Assembly (NCBI GenBank): GCA_900549025.1
Contig: URMZ01000009.1
Coordinates: 1-61,099 of the forward strand
Direction of reading: 5' to 3'
Length of the DNA stretch: 61,099 bases
DNA from: an uncultured Collinsella sp.
GTDB taxonomy: Bacteria; Actinomycetota; Coriobacteriia; Coriobacteriales; Coriobacteriaceae
Under the pieces are notes generated by a model. The model was not told the DNA's origin. It saw only the letters and a list, made by a program, of their open reading frames with translations, and made no database searches. A program made the position numbers and the translations under genes. Position 1 is the first letter of the stretch. Every line of letters starts with the position of its first letter. Of the stretch, positions 49,921 through 59,691 are shown piece by piece.

Positions 49921-52374
49921 CTAGCCGCGGACCTCGCCGTTTACGCCCTTGCACACCTTGGTGACGATCTTCTGGTGCGCTTTTTCGACCTCTTCGCTGG
50001 TGAGCGTGTGGTCGTCGGAGCGATACGTAAGCGCAAAGGCCATGGACTTCTTGCCCGCACCGATACGGATGGGATCGCGGTAGACGTCGAACAGGCGCAC
50101 GCCCTCGAGCAGCTTGCCGCCGGCGCTGGTAATACGGCGCTCAAGATCCTCGCAGGTCACAGCGTTGTCGACCACGATAGCAAGGTCGTGTTCAACAGCC
50201 GGGTACTGCGAGAACTCGCGGTAGTTCTCCTGGTTGCGGGCACCCTTGATCAGCTTGTCCAGATCGAGCTCAAAGGCAACGACAACCTCATCGATGCCCA
50301 TCGCCTCGCGCGCCTTGGGGTGAATCTCGCCGACCCAGCCCAGCACGGTGCCGCCGGACAGAACCTCGGCCGCACGACCCGGCTGCAAGAAAGCGTAGCC
50401 CTCGCCCTCGACGGGACGGAAGCGAACCTTCTCGATGCGCAGCTGGGCGAGCAGTTCCTCGACAATGCCCTTACCAAAGAAGAAGCGCAGCTTGCGGTAC
50501 TTCATGCTCCAAGACTGCTCGCTCCACTGGCCCGAGAGCACACCCGCCACGGACTTGGTCTCCTTGGGCAGGCTGGCGTTCTCGCGACCGTGGAACAGGC
50601 TGCCGACCTCGTACAGATGCACGTTGGGCGTGCCGTGGGCCTCGTTATAGGCCACGGATTGCAGCAGGCCCGGCAGCAGCGAACGACGCATCTCGGTCTG
50701 CTCGGCCACCAGCGGGTTCATGAGAACCACGGGGCAGCCGCGGCCCTCGGTGGACATGCCAATCTTCTCCAGGTCGCCCGGGGCGGCAAAGCCAAAGGTC
50801 GTGGTCTCGTTGAGGCCACAGGCGCGCAGGATCTCGCCAACCTTGCGGGTAAGCTTCTGCTCGCGCGTCAGACCACCGATGTGGTTCTTGGCAGCCGGAA
50901 TGGTCGCCGTGACGCGACCCATGCCCCATAGGCGCAGGACCTCCTCGATCAGGTCGATCTCACGCGGCAGGTCGGGACGGAAGCTCGGCGGCGTGACCAT
51001 AAAGTCCTCGCCGTCGCGCTCGACGGTGCAGCCCAGGCGGGTGAGCGAGCGCTCGATAAAGTCGGGCTCGATGTCGGCACCGCAGATGGCGTGCACGCGG
51101 GCCAGGCGCAGCTTGATGCTGTCGATGGTCTTGGGCGCGGGGAACACGTCCACATAGCCGGGGGCGACCTCGCCGCCGGCGATCTCCTCGATAAGCGCGC
51201 ACGTCACATTGGCGACGTCCACGCAGCCGGTCTCGTCGACCTGGCGCTCAAAGCGGATGGAGGCGTCGGAGATCAGCGACAGGTCACGGCTGGTGTGCGA
51301 GGTGCGGCCGGCATTGAAGCAGGCGCTCTCGACCATCACATCGACGGTATCGTCCTCGATCTCGGAATCCATGCCGCCCATGACGCCGGCCAACGCCACA
51401 GGGCGCTCGCCGTCGGTGATGAGGCCCATGCCGGCGTCGAGCGTGCGCTCCTCGCCATCGAGCGTCGTGAACTTCTCATCCTGCTGGGCGGCGCGAACCA
51501 CAACGCGACGATGGCCATCGCGCTCGGCAAAGGTGTCGAGGTCAAAGGCGTGCAGCGGCTGGCCGGTGAGCATCATCACGTAGTTGGTGATGTCGACGAT
51601 GTTGTTGTGCGGGCGCACGCCCAGGGCGTTGAGGCGCTTGACCATCCAGTCGGGCGACGGACCGACCTTCACGTTGCGCACGATGCGGGCAACGTAGCGG
51701 TCGCACAGGCCCTCGTCGGCAATCTCGACGGAAAGCTCGTCGTCGGTCGCGCGGCCGGTCTCGGCCTTGATGGCGGGCAGCTCAACGTGGAAATCTCGAT
51801 CGAAGATGGCGCCGGTCTCGCGGGCCATGCCGATCATGGACAGGCAGTCGGGACGATTGGGCGTGATCTCGCAGTCGAGCACGGTGTCGCTCGAGCCCAC
51901 GTACTCGGCAAACGGCATGCCGCAGGGCGTATCCTCGGGCAGGATCATAATGCCGGAGTGGTCGCCGCCCAGGCCGAGCTCGCGCGCGGAGCAGTTCATG
52001 CCCATGGACACGACGCCGCGAAGCTTGCTCTTCTTGATCTTGACGTCGCCGGGCAGGACAGCGCCGATCATGGCCGTGACGATGTGGTCGCCGGCCTCGA
52101 AGTTCTGCGCGCCGCAGACGATCTGCAGCGGGGCGGGGTTGCCGTCGGCGTCGAGGTTCTTGTCACCCACGTCGACCGAGCACACATACATGTGGTCGCT
52201 ATCGGGGTGCGGGATCTTGGTGAGCACCTTGGCGGTCACCACGTGGTCGAAGGACTCGCCCACGGTGTCGATCGCCTCGACCTCGGTGCCGGTACGGATA
52301 TATTCGTCCGAAAGGGTCTTGGGATCCTCCGGAATATCGATCATGGTCTTGAGCCAGTCGTAAGAAACGCGCAT
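49921..52374 (-). CDS. pheT: Phenylalanine--tRNA ligase beta subunit
   Basis: 817 aa. An EMAP-like tRNA-binding domain lies at about 40-155 (AKVLTKIPHPDSDHMYVCSVDVGD), then B3/B4 editing domain (residues about 210-395), B5 domain (about 410-480, with RDG pattern) and a C-terminal FDX-ACB domain (YPAVEHDLAIVVDNAV, KSMAFALTYRSDDHTL). Length matches the family. It is separated from pheS by 63 bp and shares its T-box-controlled transcript. Confidence 0.97.
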   Translation of the reverse strand: MRVSYDWLKTMIDIPEDPKTLSDEYIRTGTEVEAIDTVGESFDHVVTAKVLTKIPHPDSDHMYVCSVDVGDKNLDADGNPAPLQIVCGAQNFEAGDHIVTAMIGAVLPGDVKIKKSKLRGVVSMGMNCSARELGLGGDHSGIMILPEDTPCGMPFAEYVGSSDTVLDCEITPNRPDCLSMIGMARETGAIFDRDFHVELPAIKAETGRATDDELSVEIADEGLCDRYVARIVRNVKVGPSPDWMVKRLNALGVRPHNNIVDITNYVMMLTGQPLHAFDLDTFAERDGHRRVVVRAAQQDEKFTTLDGEERTLDAGMGLITDGERPVALAGVMGGMDSEIEDDTVDVMVESACFNAGRTSHTSRDLSLISDASIRFERQVDETGCVDVANVTCALIEEIAGGEVAPGYVDVFPAPKTIDSIKLRLARVHAICGADIEPDFIERSLTRLGCTVERDGEDFMVTPPSFRPDLPREIDLIEEVLRLWGMGRVTATIPAAKNHIGGLTREQKLTRKVGEILRACGLNETTTFGFAAPGDLEKIGMSTEGRGCPVVLMNPLVAEQTEMRRSLLPGLLQSVAYNEAHGTPNVHLYEVGSLFHGRENASLPKETKSVAGVLSGQWSEQSWSMKYRKLRFFFGKGIVEELLAQLRIEKVRFRPVEGEGYAFLQPGRAAEVLSGGTVLGWVGEIHPKAREAMGIDEVVVAFELDLDKLIKGARNQENYREFSQYPAVEHDLAIVVDNAVTCEDLERRITSAGGKLLEGVRLFDVYRDPIRIGAGKKSMAFALTYRSDDHTLTSEEVEKAHQKIVTKVCKGVNGEVRG

Positions 52375-52437
52375 CTAACTGGTCTCCTTTCATAAATGCG
52401 GCTTTGAGCCGGAAACTGCAACTAAGAAGAAAGCGTT

Positions 52438-53514
52438 CTAGAACTGGTTCAAGAACCTCATGTCACCAGTCATCAACGTTCGCAGGTCGGGCAGGTCGTA
52501 GCGCAGTGCCGCGACGCGCTCGGCGCCAATACCAAAGGCGAAGCCGGTGTACTTCTCGGGGTCGATGCCGCAGTTGATCAGGACGTTGGGGTCGACCATG
52601 CCGCAGCCCAGGATCTCGATCCAGCCGCTGTGCTTGCAGAAGTTGCAGCCCTTGCCGCCGCAGACGTGGCAGCTCACGTCCACCTCGCAGCTAGGCTCGG
52701 TGAAGGGGAAGAAGTGCGGACGGTAGCGCGTCTTGCGGTCCTCGCCAAACATGCACTTAACAAAGTAGTCGAGCGTGCCCTTCAGGTCGCCAAAGGTGAT
52801 ACCCTCGTCGACGACCAGGCCCTCGATCTGGTTGAACTGCGGCAGGTGGCAGGCGTCGGCCGTATCGGGACGGTAGACGGTGCCCGGGCAGATCATGTAG
52901 ATGGGCGGCTTCTGCGACTCCATGGTGTGGATCTGTACGCCCGAGGTCTGGGTGCGCAGCAGCACGTCGGACTCGCCATGGGCGTGAGCCTCGGGGTGCG
53001 CGACGCTGCCGGGGTTGTTATCGACCACGTAGAAGGTATCGCGGGCCGAGCGGCTCGGGTGATCCATGGGGGCGTTGAGCGCAGTGAAGTTGTAGTAGGA
53101 AGTATCGACCATGGGGCCGGACTCGACGGTGTAGCCGATGCCGCAGAAGATGTCCTCGGCCTCCTCGATGATCTGCTTGATCAGGTGCTGGTGACCGATC
53201 TGCGGACGGATGCCCGGCAGCGTGATGTCGACGGCCTCGTGCTCGAGTGCGTGCTTGAGGGCGGCGGCCTTCATCTCGGTGGTGCGCTCGTCGAGCATGC
53301 CCTCGATCAGCTGGCGCATCTCGTTGGCGCGCTTGCCCATCATGGGACGATCCTCGGGGGCGAGTTTGCCCATCATGCGCATCAGGCCGGTGATACGGCC
53401 TTTGCGACCGAGCAGCTCAACGCGCGCAGCCTCGAGCTTGGCGGCGTCGTCGGCGCTAGTGACGAGCTCCTTGGCCTCTTCCTCGAGTTTGACCAGATCA
53501 TCAATCAGACTCAT
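52438..53514 (-). CDS. pheS: Phenylalanine--tRNA ligase alpha subunit
   Basis: 358-aa class II catalytic subunit. The N-terminal coiled coil (about 1-85) is followed by motif 1 (HPLNALNAPMDHPSR-like), motif 2 (HFFPFTEPSCEVDVSC) and motif 3 (GFAFGIGAERVAALRY). A Cys-rich zinc-like loop CHVCGGKGCNFCKHSGW is present, as in many bacterial PheS. The ATG at 53514 follows GGGAAG. It is preceded by a T-box riboswitch. Confidence 0.97.
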   Translation of the reverse strand: MSLIDDLVKLEEEAKELVTSADDAAKLEAARVELLGRKGRITGLMRMMGKLAPEDRPMMGKRANEMRQLIEGMLDERTTEMKAAALKHALEHEAVDITLPGIRPQIGHQHLIKQIIEEAEDIFCGIGYTVESGPMVDTSYYNFTALNAPMDHPSRSARDTFYVVDNNPGSVAHPEAHAHGESDVLLRTQTSGVQIHTMESQKPPIYMICPGTVYRPDTADACHLPQFNQIEGLVVDEGITFGDLKGTLDYFVKCMFGEDRKTRYRPHFFPFTEPSCEVDVSCHVCGGKGCNFCKHSGWIEILGCGMVDPNVLINCGIDPEKYTGFAFGIGAERVAALRYDLPDLRTLMTGDMRFLNQF

Positions 53515-53600
53515 GTCTTCCCTTTCGTCTCTCGCGTTCCCCGCTTGCCGAGGCGGCTGCCGCCGTCTGACGTTGCGAAAACGCGGCCCGGTTCGGTAAC

Positions 53601-53895
53601 AAAAAACCGCCCTCGGGCATGTACATTGCCCAAGGACGGTTGAATTCCGCGGTACCACCTTGTTTGACCCGGCGGATGTCTGGCCCGCCGTGCCCACTCT
53701 GCGCCCCTTGTCGCGAGGCTCACGGCTTCCCTACTGGAGCTTCGCTGCCACCGGCCGCGCGCCCGTTGAGGTCGCTGCTCGGGAGTGAACGCTTGGCCCT
53801 TGCCACCGCAGGAAGGCTTGCAGCCCATGACCTTCCCTCTCTTGCCGGCGACACGGCGGGCAAAACCCTCTCCGTCAACGCATTGGGCTATAGGA
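53601..53895 (-). promoter_or_regulatory. T-box riboswitch controlling pheS-pheT
   Basis: The invariant T-box core GGTGGTACCGCGGAA is on the minus strand at 53645-53659. Downstream is the terminator (AACCGTCC...GGGCGGTTTTTT, 53641-53601). Upstream, the stem I region has the AGAGAG-GGAAGG and GGCTGCAAGCC elements, and UUC at 53789-53787 is a plausible Phe specifier codon in GCGTTCACTCC. Uncharged tRNA-Phe should stabilise the antiterminator and switch on expression. Confidence 0.93.
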
Positions 53896-54018
53896 TAACA
53901 CATTTCGCGAGCGCATCGCCGCGTTCCGTTTTGTTCGCGCTGGGTACAAGGCAGGTAGCTGTGCAAACTGGCCGTGCACCCGTCTGCGGCGCTCGGCCTG
54001 CGAGATTAAGGATGCGGT

Positions 54019-55602
54019 ATGGGAAAGAAACTCGATAAGAAGGCCAAGGCCGCCGTGGCAAAGGCTGCCAAGGGCGTCAAGGCTGCTAAAGTCGACAAGG
54101 CCGTCAAAAAGTTCCGCAAACTCGAGGGCAAGCTGTGGACTCGCGAGTACCTGCTCAAGATTGCCGAGTTCGATGGAGCGACGATTGCTCCTGCCAACGG
54201 CGCTGCCGCCCGTGCCGACGCCATGGGCACGCTTGCCGGCGAACATCACAAGCTACTGACCAGCGAGAAGTCCGTTGAGCTCGTACGCTCGTTAGCGCGC
54301 GAGACGGTTGCAGGCGGACACGTAGACGACCCGCAGCTGCTCGACGAGATCCGCGTGCTCGGCCGCGACCAGCGCGAGGCAAGCGTTATTCCTACCGAGG
54401 AGGCCGAGGCCTGGACCAGGCTCACCTGCGAGGCCGACGCCGTGTGGCACAAAGCCAAGACGGCCAACGACTGGGCGAGCTTTGAGCCCTATGTGGATAG
54501 AATCGTCGCCCAACTTAAGCATCAGGCAGAGCTCATGGATCCCAAGCGCGACCCCTACGATGTTTGGCTCGACCAGTACGAGCGCGGCCTTTCCGCCAAG
54601 AGCTTCGACGCGTTTTGCGAGGAGGTCAAGGCCACGGTCGTGCCGCTCGTGCACGCCATCGGCGAGCGCGGCCAGCAGCCCGATGCCGACTTTTTGCACG
54701 CCCGCGTGCCCGAGGCCGCCCAGCGCGCCATGAGCTTCGACCTGATGAAGCTCGTCGGCCTGAACCTGGACGACACCACGCTTGCCTTTACCGAGCACCC
54801 GTTTAGCGAGGGCTTTGCCGTGGGTGACGCGCGCATCGCGACACACATCTACGAGGACGATTGCATCTCCAACGTCTACAGCATCATCCACGAGGCGGGG
54901 CACACCATGTACGAGTTGGGCGTCAATCCCGCCTATGCGCGCACCTGCCTGGAGGGCGGCACCTCCATGGGCATCCACGAGAGCCAGAGCCGCTTCTTTG
55001 AGAACACCGTGGGCCGCAGCCGTGCCTTTATGGGACCGCTGCTCGAGGTACTGCGCCGCCATGCGCCCGAGGTCTACGGCAACGTGGACGAAGACGCGCT
55101 CTACCACGCCGTGAACATTGCGCAGCCTTCGCTGATCCGCACCGAGGCCGACGAGCTCACCTATCCGCTGCACGTTATGGTGCGCTACGAGATCGAGCGC
55201 ATGCTGTTTGCCGGCGAGGCCACGGCCAAGGACATCCCCGCGCTTTGGAACCGCTTTATGGATGAGTACCTGGGCATTCCCGTTCCCGACGACACGCACG
55301 GCTGCCTACAGGATACGCACTGGAGCGGCGGCTCGTTTGGCTACTTCCCCACGTATGCGCTGGGCAGTGCCTACGATGCCATGTTTGTGCCGGCCATGTG
55401 CCGCGACGGTGTCGACCTTACCGACGCCTGTGCGAGCGGCGACCTGACACCCGTCCGCGCCTGGCTGGGCGAGCACATTTGGCAGTGGGGACGCGCCAAG
55501 GACGCACCGGAACTCATCAAGGGCGCCTGCGGCATGGCGTTCGATGCCCGCTACTACTGCAGCTACCTGCAGGACAAGTTCACCACGCTCTACGAGCTGT
55601 AA
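54019..55602 (+). CDS. M32 family metallocarboxypeptidase
   Basis: 527 aa. The active site HEAGH is at 291-295 with downstream metal ligand in GIHESQSRFFEN. Further landmarks are the ARTCLEGGTSMGIHES context and EADELTYPLHVMVRYEIER. An N-terminal Ala/Lys-rich extension of about 30 residues (KKLDKKAKAAVAKAAKG) is not part of the M32 fold. These Taq-type carboxypeptidases release C-terminal residues from peptides in the cytosol. Confidence 0.93.
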   Translation: MGKKLDKKAKAAVAKAAKGVKAAKVDKAVKKFRKLEGKLWTREYLLKIAEFDGATIAPANGAAARADAMGTLAGEHHKLLTSEKSVELVRSLARETVAGGHVDDPQLLDEIRVLGRDQREASVIPTEEAEAWTRLTCEADAVWHKAKTANDWASFEPYVDRIVAQLKHQAELMDPKRDPYDVWLDQYERGLSAKSFDAFCEEVKATVVPLVHAIGERGQQPDADFLHARVPEAAQRAMSFDLMKLVGLNLDDTTLAFTEHPFSEGFAVGDARIATHIYEDDCISNVYSIIHEAGHTMYELGVNPAYARTCLEGGTSMGIHESQSRFFENTVGRSRAFMGPLLEVLRRHAPEVYGNVDEDALYHAVNIAQPSLIRTEADELTYPLHVMVRYEIERMLFAGEATAKDIPALWNRFMDEYLGIPVPDDTHGCLQDTHWSGGSFGYFPTYALGSAYDAMFVPAMCRDGVDLTDACASGDLTPVRAWLGEHIWQWGRAKDAPELIKGACGMAFDARYYCSYLQDKFTTLYEL

Positions 55603-55624
55603 AGCTTAGGCGACACGCCACCGC

Positions 55625-55664
55625 AAAGGGGCGCCGCGGGTTGGTTCCGCGGCGCCCCTTTTTC
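55625..55664 (+). terminator. Terminator of the M32 carboxypeptidase gene
   Basis: AAAGGGGCGCCGCGG pairs perfectly with CCGCGGCGCCCCTTT over an 8-nt loop and ends in TTTTT. Confidence 0.9.
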
Positions 55665-55678
55665 ATCTAAGCCAGAGA

Positions 55679-55738
55679 CCCGGCACTTGGGGACGTTCCT
55701 TTCATGCCGGCACAATAGGAACGTCCCCAAGTGCCGGG
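55679..55738. repeat. Perfect 22-bp palindrome with GGGGACGTTC core
   Basis: Arms 55679-55700 and 55717-55738 are perfect inverted repeats (CCCGGCACTTGGGGACGTTC and complement); the 16-nt loop contains TGCCGGCA. It lacks a U-tract. The same core occurs at 4121-4166 and 1797-1815. A REP/RAYT-like mobile palindrome is the best guess. Confidence 0.7.
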
Positions 55739-55786
55739 TGAAATTGAACGTCAGATTGCCGCTTGGGGCCGTTTGCAGCGTCGAGC

Positions 55787-55816
55787 AGTTACGCGGTTTG
55801 GTAAAACCGCGTAACT
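55787..55816. terminator. Hairpin at the glmM stop
   Basis: A perfect 13-bp stem (AGTTACGCGGTTT) with a 4-nt loop overlaps the glmM stop codon; no U-tract follows, so attenuation of decay is as likely as termination. Confidence 0.5.
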
Positions 55817-57146
55817 ATAAAGCCTCGAGCGCGTTGGCGATGCGCTTCATGGCGGCGTCGGCGGCGGCTTGGTCGGGGGCTTCGGCCAAAACGCGGATCA
55901 CCGACTCGGTTCCGCTCTTGCGCACCAGTACGCGGCCCTCGCCTGCCAGCGCGGCCTCGGCCTCGGCGATGGCGTTCTGCACGCCCATGTTCTCGAGCGC
56001 GGCGTCCTTGTCCGCCACGTGCACGGCCACCTGCGCCTGTGGCAGCAGCTTGCACGGAGCCGTGAGTTGCGAGAGTGTCTCGCGCTCGGCACGAATCACT
56101 TCCATCACGCGCAGCGAGGTCATAATGCCGTCGCCCGTGCGCTCGATATCGCCAAAGATCGTATGGCCCGTCTGCTCGCCGCCCAGGCTGTAGCCGCCCT
56201 CGCGCATCTTGGCATACACGTGACGGTCGCCCACGCCGCTGGTCACGGCGCTCAGTCCGGCAAGCTCCAGCGACTTGACCAGACCAAAGTTGCTGGCGAT
56301 CGTCGGTACCACGGTACCGCCCGAGAGACGCCCGTGCTTGTTCAGGTACACGCCGCACACGTACAGGATCTGGTCGCCGTCGACCACGCGGCCGCGCTCG
56401 TCCACGGCCAGGCAGCGGTCGGCATCGCCGTCGTAGGCAAATCCCACATCCAGGCCCTGCTCCACCACGTGGCGCTGTAGGCGCTCCATATGCGTGGAGC
56501 CGCAGTCGACGTTGATGTTAAAGCCATCGGGCGCGGCGTTGATCACGCGCACGTCGGCGCCCAGCGCGTCGAACACCGGCTTGGCCACCGAGGAAGCCGA
56601 GCCGTTGGCGCAGTCGATACCGATCTTGACGCCCTGCAGCGAAAAGTTCGCACTTGCAATGAGCGAAGCAATGTAGCGGTTGCGGCCCTGCATGTAGTCC
56701 ACCGTGGCACCGATGTGGTTGCCCGTTGCCAGCGGCACCTCGCTCTTGCCATCGATGTAGTCCTCAATGAGCTCCAGGACGTCCTCGTCCATCTTAAAGC
56801 CGTCGCTGTTGACGAGCTTAATGCCGTTATCGCAAAACGGGTTGTGGCTCGCGCTGATCATGATGCCGCAATCGAAGCAGCCTTCCACAGTCTGATGCGC
56901 TACGCCCGGCGTGGGGATCACGTGCAGCATATAGGCGTCCGCACCGCTCGCGACCAGGCCGCTCACCAGCGCCGCCTCAAACATATAACTCGAGCGACGC
57001 GTGTCCTTGCCCACGATCACGCGTGCCTTGCGCTCGCGGTTGGCGCCGTAATACCAGCCCACAAAACGGCCAATCTTATAAGCGTGCTCTACCGTCAGCC
57101 CAACGTTGGCCTCACCGCGAAAGCCGTCGGTGCCAAAGTACTTCAT
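55815..57146 (-). CDS. glmM: Phosphoglucosamine mutase
   Basis: 443 aa. It interconverts glucosamine-6-phosphate and glucosamine-1-phosphate for UDP-GlcNAc and peptidoglycan synthesis. Start YFGTDGFRGEAN; active-site phosphoserine loop MISASHNPFCDNGIK; metal site AYDGDADRC; substrate loop GGEQTGH; phosphate-binding RKSGTESVIRV. Complete. AAGGAG precedes the ATG. The enzyme supplies precursors used by the wall-modifying proteins of this region. Confidence 0.96.
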   Translation of the reverse strand: MKYFGTDGFRGEANVGLTVEHAYKIGRFVGWYYGANRERKARVIVGKDTRRSSYMFEAALVSGLVASGADAYMLHVIPTPGVAHQTVEGCFDCGIMISASHNPFCDNGIKLVNSDGFKMDEDVLELIEDYIDGKSEVPLATGNHIGATVDYMQGRNRYIASLIASANFSLQGVKIGIDCANGSASSVAKPVFDALGADVRVINAAPDGFNINVDCGSTHMERLQRHVVEQGLDVGFAYDGDADRCLAVDERGRVVDGDQILYVCGVYLNKHGRLSGGTVVPTIASNFGLVKSLELAGLSAVTSGVGDRHVYAKMREGGYSLGGEQTGHTIFGDIERTGDGIMTSLRVMEVIRAERETLSQLTAPCKLLPQAQVAVHVADKDAALENMGVQNAIAEAEAALAGEGRVLVRKSGTESVIRVLAEAPDQAAADAAMKRIANALEAL

Positions 57147-57165
57147 GCGCTCTCCTTACAAAATA

Positions 57166-57192
57166 GGGGCGAACAGATTGCCTGTCCGCCCC
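57166..57192 (-). terminator. Terminator-like hairpin after the DUF4012 gene
   Basis: GGGGCGGACAG pairs with CTGTTCGCCCC (one G-U) over a 5-nt loop and is followed by TATTTTG; 38 bp past the DUF4012 stop. Confidence 0.6.
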
Positions 57193-57229
57193 AAAATGGT
57201 ACTCGATTATCTGCGCTACCAGAAAAACC

Positions 57230-59542
57230 CTACGCCGACGCGCTGTCGCGAGCTGCCTGGCATGTAGGAGTCTGACGCAGCGTAAGCGGCTTGTCCCCCG
57301 CCTCGGCCGACGTGGTCAGCGTATACGTGATCGTCGTCGTCTCGCCAGCATGCAGGTCAACGGTGCCCGAATAGAAGGGGATTCCATGCCACGTAGCGGC
57401 GCCAAGACCAAACTGTGTGCCCTCAACCGTAAGGTCACTGATGTTGCCGCCCGTCGGGGCAAACAACGAGACATTCAGGCGTTCGTCGTCACGCGCGGCA
57501 TCGGGTGCGCTCGCCGCAACGTAGTCGGGCAGCTTGCCTGCCTCCTCCTGCGTCATGATGTTCGTCAGAGTAACGGTGATGCGATACGAGCACGTGCCGT
57601 CGCCGTTCTTGATGCCCTGGCCGATCTGCGTGTCGGCGTTCAGATACCAGTCGAGCTTGGAGAAGCTCAGGTTGTTAAAGTAAACGCCGGCAACGGGATC
57701 GGCACTCGGATCATCCGGATCGGGCAGCGAAGCGTCAATGCCCGTCTCTTTGATGGCATTCTGCTCATCATCGTTTCTCATCCAAGCAATCAGACGGCCC
57801 TCTTCGGCACCGCGCTCGAATGCACCGACAAGCTTTGTAACGTCGACGTCACCGATGCCACCGAGAATCTTGTCGAAGGCGGCGCTGGCAACAGCCGCAA
57901 AGATGCCGTCCGATTCCTCGACCGGATAGTTCCAATACACATCGTGCATGAGAACCTTCGCCGCGTTGGTGCCGTCGACAACCGTTCCGTCGGGCAGCGA
58001 GACATTACCGACCAGGCCCAGCAGATACTGCAGGAACACCGGGTCGATACCGATGACGCCATCAACGTCCTGTCCATACTGGGACTTCCACAGCGCGGCG
58101 ACACGCTGCGAGTTGCGGGGCCAATCAGGCGAATAGGTATTGCCCGAGTTGTACAGGTTACTGTGGTTGCCGAACAGCGCCTCATCCTCTTCGTCGACGC
58201 TCTCGACTGCCTCATCCTCGCTGAGTCCAATGCGGGGAACAAACTCGCCAATCGACATCTGGCCGTCAGTGACCGAAATCAGGCCCTGCGAACCGCCAAA
58301 GCCGCCGCAAGCACGAATCTCGACGTTGTTCATGGCGTACATAAGGTAGTTGCGCGTCTGGCCGTTGGCGCCGAGCATCTGGGGAAGGACGGGGGCGACC
58401 TTCTCCGCCGCGTCAACCGCACCGTTGAGGGTGGCAAAGCCGTCCTTGGCCTTATCGACCAGCTCGGTCACCTGAGAAATATGAGTATCGCCAATGCCCT
58501 GGATCTTCTCGTTGGCGCTCTTGAACACCTTCGAGCTGCTGGAAAGCGAATCGGCGACCGCCTGCAGCGCGGACACGTTAATCATGCCGTCCTGGAACAG
58601 TTTGCCGGGCGTAGCCTGCGAAAGGTTATCGGCCATGGGAACCAGCGCATTGCTCGAGACATCGGACAGGGCGTCAATCATGGTGCGGGCCGCATTGATA
58701 TCGCTGCCATACACCGGGATAAACGAAGCCGCCGCCCACAGCGGGCTCGAGGTCTCCGCCTTCATGCTGTTGCAGAGCTCATCGATCTTCTTCGCGTCGT
58801 CAGGCAGCGTCGAAAAATCGCCCGACGTGACCTTGTCCTTAAGGCCACCGACGATCTCGACAGCCTCCTTCGCTTCGCTCTTTACGGTCTTTGCCGAGTT
58901 AAGCAGCATAAAGCCGCTTGCGCCAAGCGCAACGAGAAGCACCGCGACTACAGCGGCAATAATGGCGCCGGTATGACGCTTTTTGCGCTCGCCCTTGCGA
59001 TGGCGATGACGGACCAGACCGTCAGAGGTCGAACTCGACGAAGCGTCGCTACCGTAGTTCAAGCCAAAATCGTAATAATCTTCCTTGGAACCCGAGCCCG
59101 CAAACTCGGCACCGCTATCATCCAGGCGGGCGAACGTGCCAGTCTCGGAGGCGCCGGTGTAGATCGTGCCAAGGTTGCCCGTAAGCCCCGCGCCACCGGC
59201 AGAGGGAGTATTGTTGTCGGCCTTGCCGGCATTAACGTTGCCGGCGGCATTCGCGGCGTTGGCAGCACCTGCGCTGTTCGCAGGTGCCGAAGGAGCCCCG
59301 CTCGGCTGCGACGCGGAGGTTGCACCGCCCGCAAAGACATTCCCTCTTGCACGGCCGGTCTTTTTTGCCTTTTGAGACTGCTCGTACAGAGCGGTAAACA
59401 TCGCCGTCTCGCCCGGGGACACGCGCTTACCGGAACCGCCCTGTCCAGCGCCGCCCGGCGTGCCGGCCTTACCAGCCCCGTTCGGACGCGGCGGAACTGC
59501 AGGGCGGCCGCTATCGCTGCCCTTAAAGTGATTACCAGCCAT
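57230..59542 (-). CDS. DUF4012 domain membrane-anchored protein
   Basis: 770 aa. The first about 200 residues are low complexity (Ala/Gly/Asn/Ser-rich, with VSPGETAMFTALYEQSQKAKK), then a basic RHRHRKGERKKRH and one membrane segment (GAIIAAVVAVLLVALGASGFMLL). The extracellular part contains the DUF4012 region (YAMNNVEIRACGGFGGSQGLISVTDG, VDGVIGIDPVFLQYLLGLVG) and a C-terminal beta domain. DUF4012 proteins often accompany exopolysaccharide loci, which fits the envelope theme; function unproven. ATG 59542 has AGGA 7 nt upstream. Confidence 0.85.
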   Translation of the reverse strand: MAGNHFKGSDSGRPAVPPRPNGAGKAGTPGGAGQGGSGKRVSPGETAMFTALYEQSQKAKKTGRARGNVFAGGATSASQPSGAPSAPANSAGAANAANAAGNVNAGKADNNTPSAGGAGLTGNLGTIYTGASETGTFARLDDSGAEFAGSGSKEDYYDFGLNYGSDASSSSTSDGLVRHRHRKGERKKRHTGAIIAAVVAVLLVALGASGFMLLNSAKTVKSEAKEAVEIVGGLKDKVTSGDFSTLPDDAKKIDELCNSMKAETSSPLWAAASFIPVYGSDINAARTMIDALSDVSSNALVPMADNLSQATPGKLFQDGMINVSALQAVADSLSSSSKVFKSANEKIQGIGDTHISQVTELVDKAKDGFATLNGAVDAAEKVAPVLPQMLGANGQTRNYLMYAMNNVEIRACGGFGGSQGLISVTDGQMSIGEFVPRIGLSEDEAVESVDEEDEALFGNHSNLYNSGNTYSPDWPRNSQRVAALWKSQYGQDVDGVIGIDPVFLQYLLGLVGNVSLPDGTVVDGTNAAKVLMHDVYWNYPVEESDGIFAAVASAAFDKILGGIGDVDVTKLVGAFERGAEEGRLIAWMRNDDEQNAIKETGIDASLPDPDDPSADPVAGVYFNNLSFSKLDWYLNADTQIGQGIKNGDGTCSYRITVTLTNIMTQEEAGKLPDYVAASAPDAARDDERLNVSLFAPTGGNISDLTVEGTQFGLGAATWHGIPFYSGTVDLHAGETTTITYTLTTSAEAGDKPLTLRQTPTCQAARDSASA

Positions 59543-59691
59543 AAAGAAATCCTCGCAATTGAGTCGCAATGAAAAAGTCCATAACGTTACTAGTTTATGG
59601 CATTTTGAGCATCGACAGCTAAACTCCAGACACGGACGTCAATTGGCGAAAATGCGGCACAACACCTTTTCTGTCTTGGCGGCGGTGCCAG

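Noticed and set aside
53511..53966. Open frame within the pheS leader
   Set aside because: It overlaps the T-box riboswitch and its terminator, which explain the sequence.
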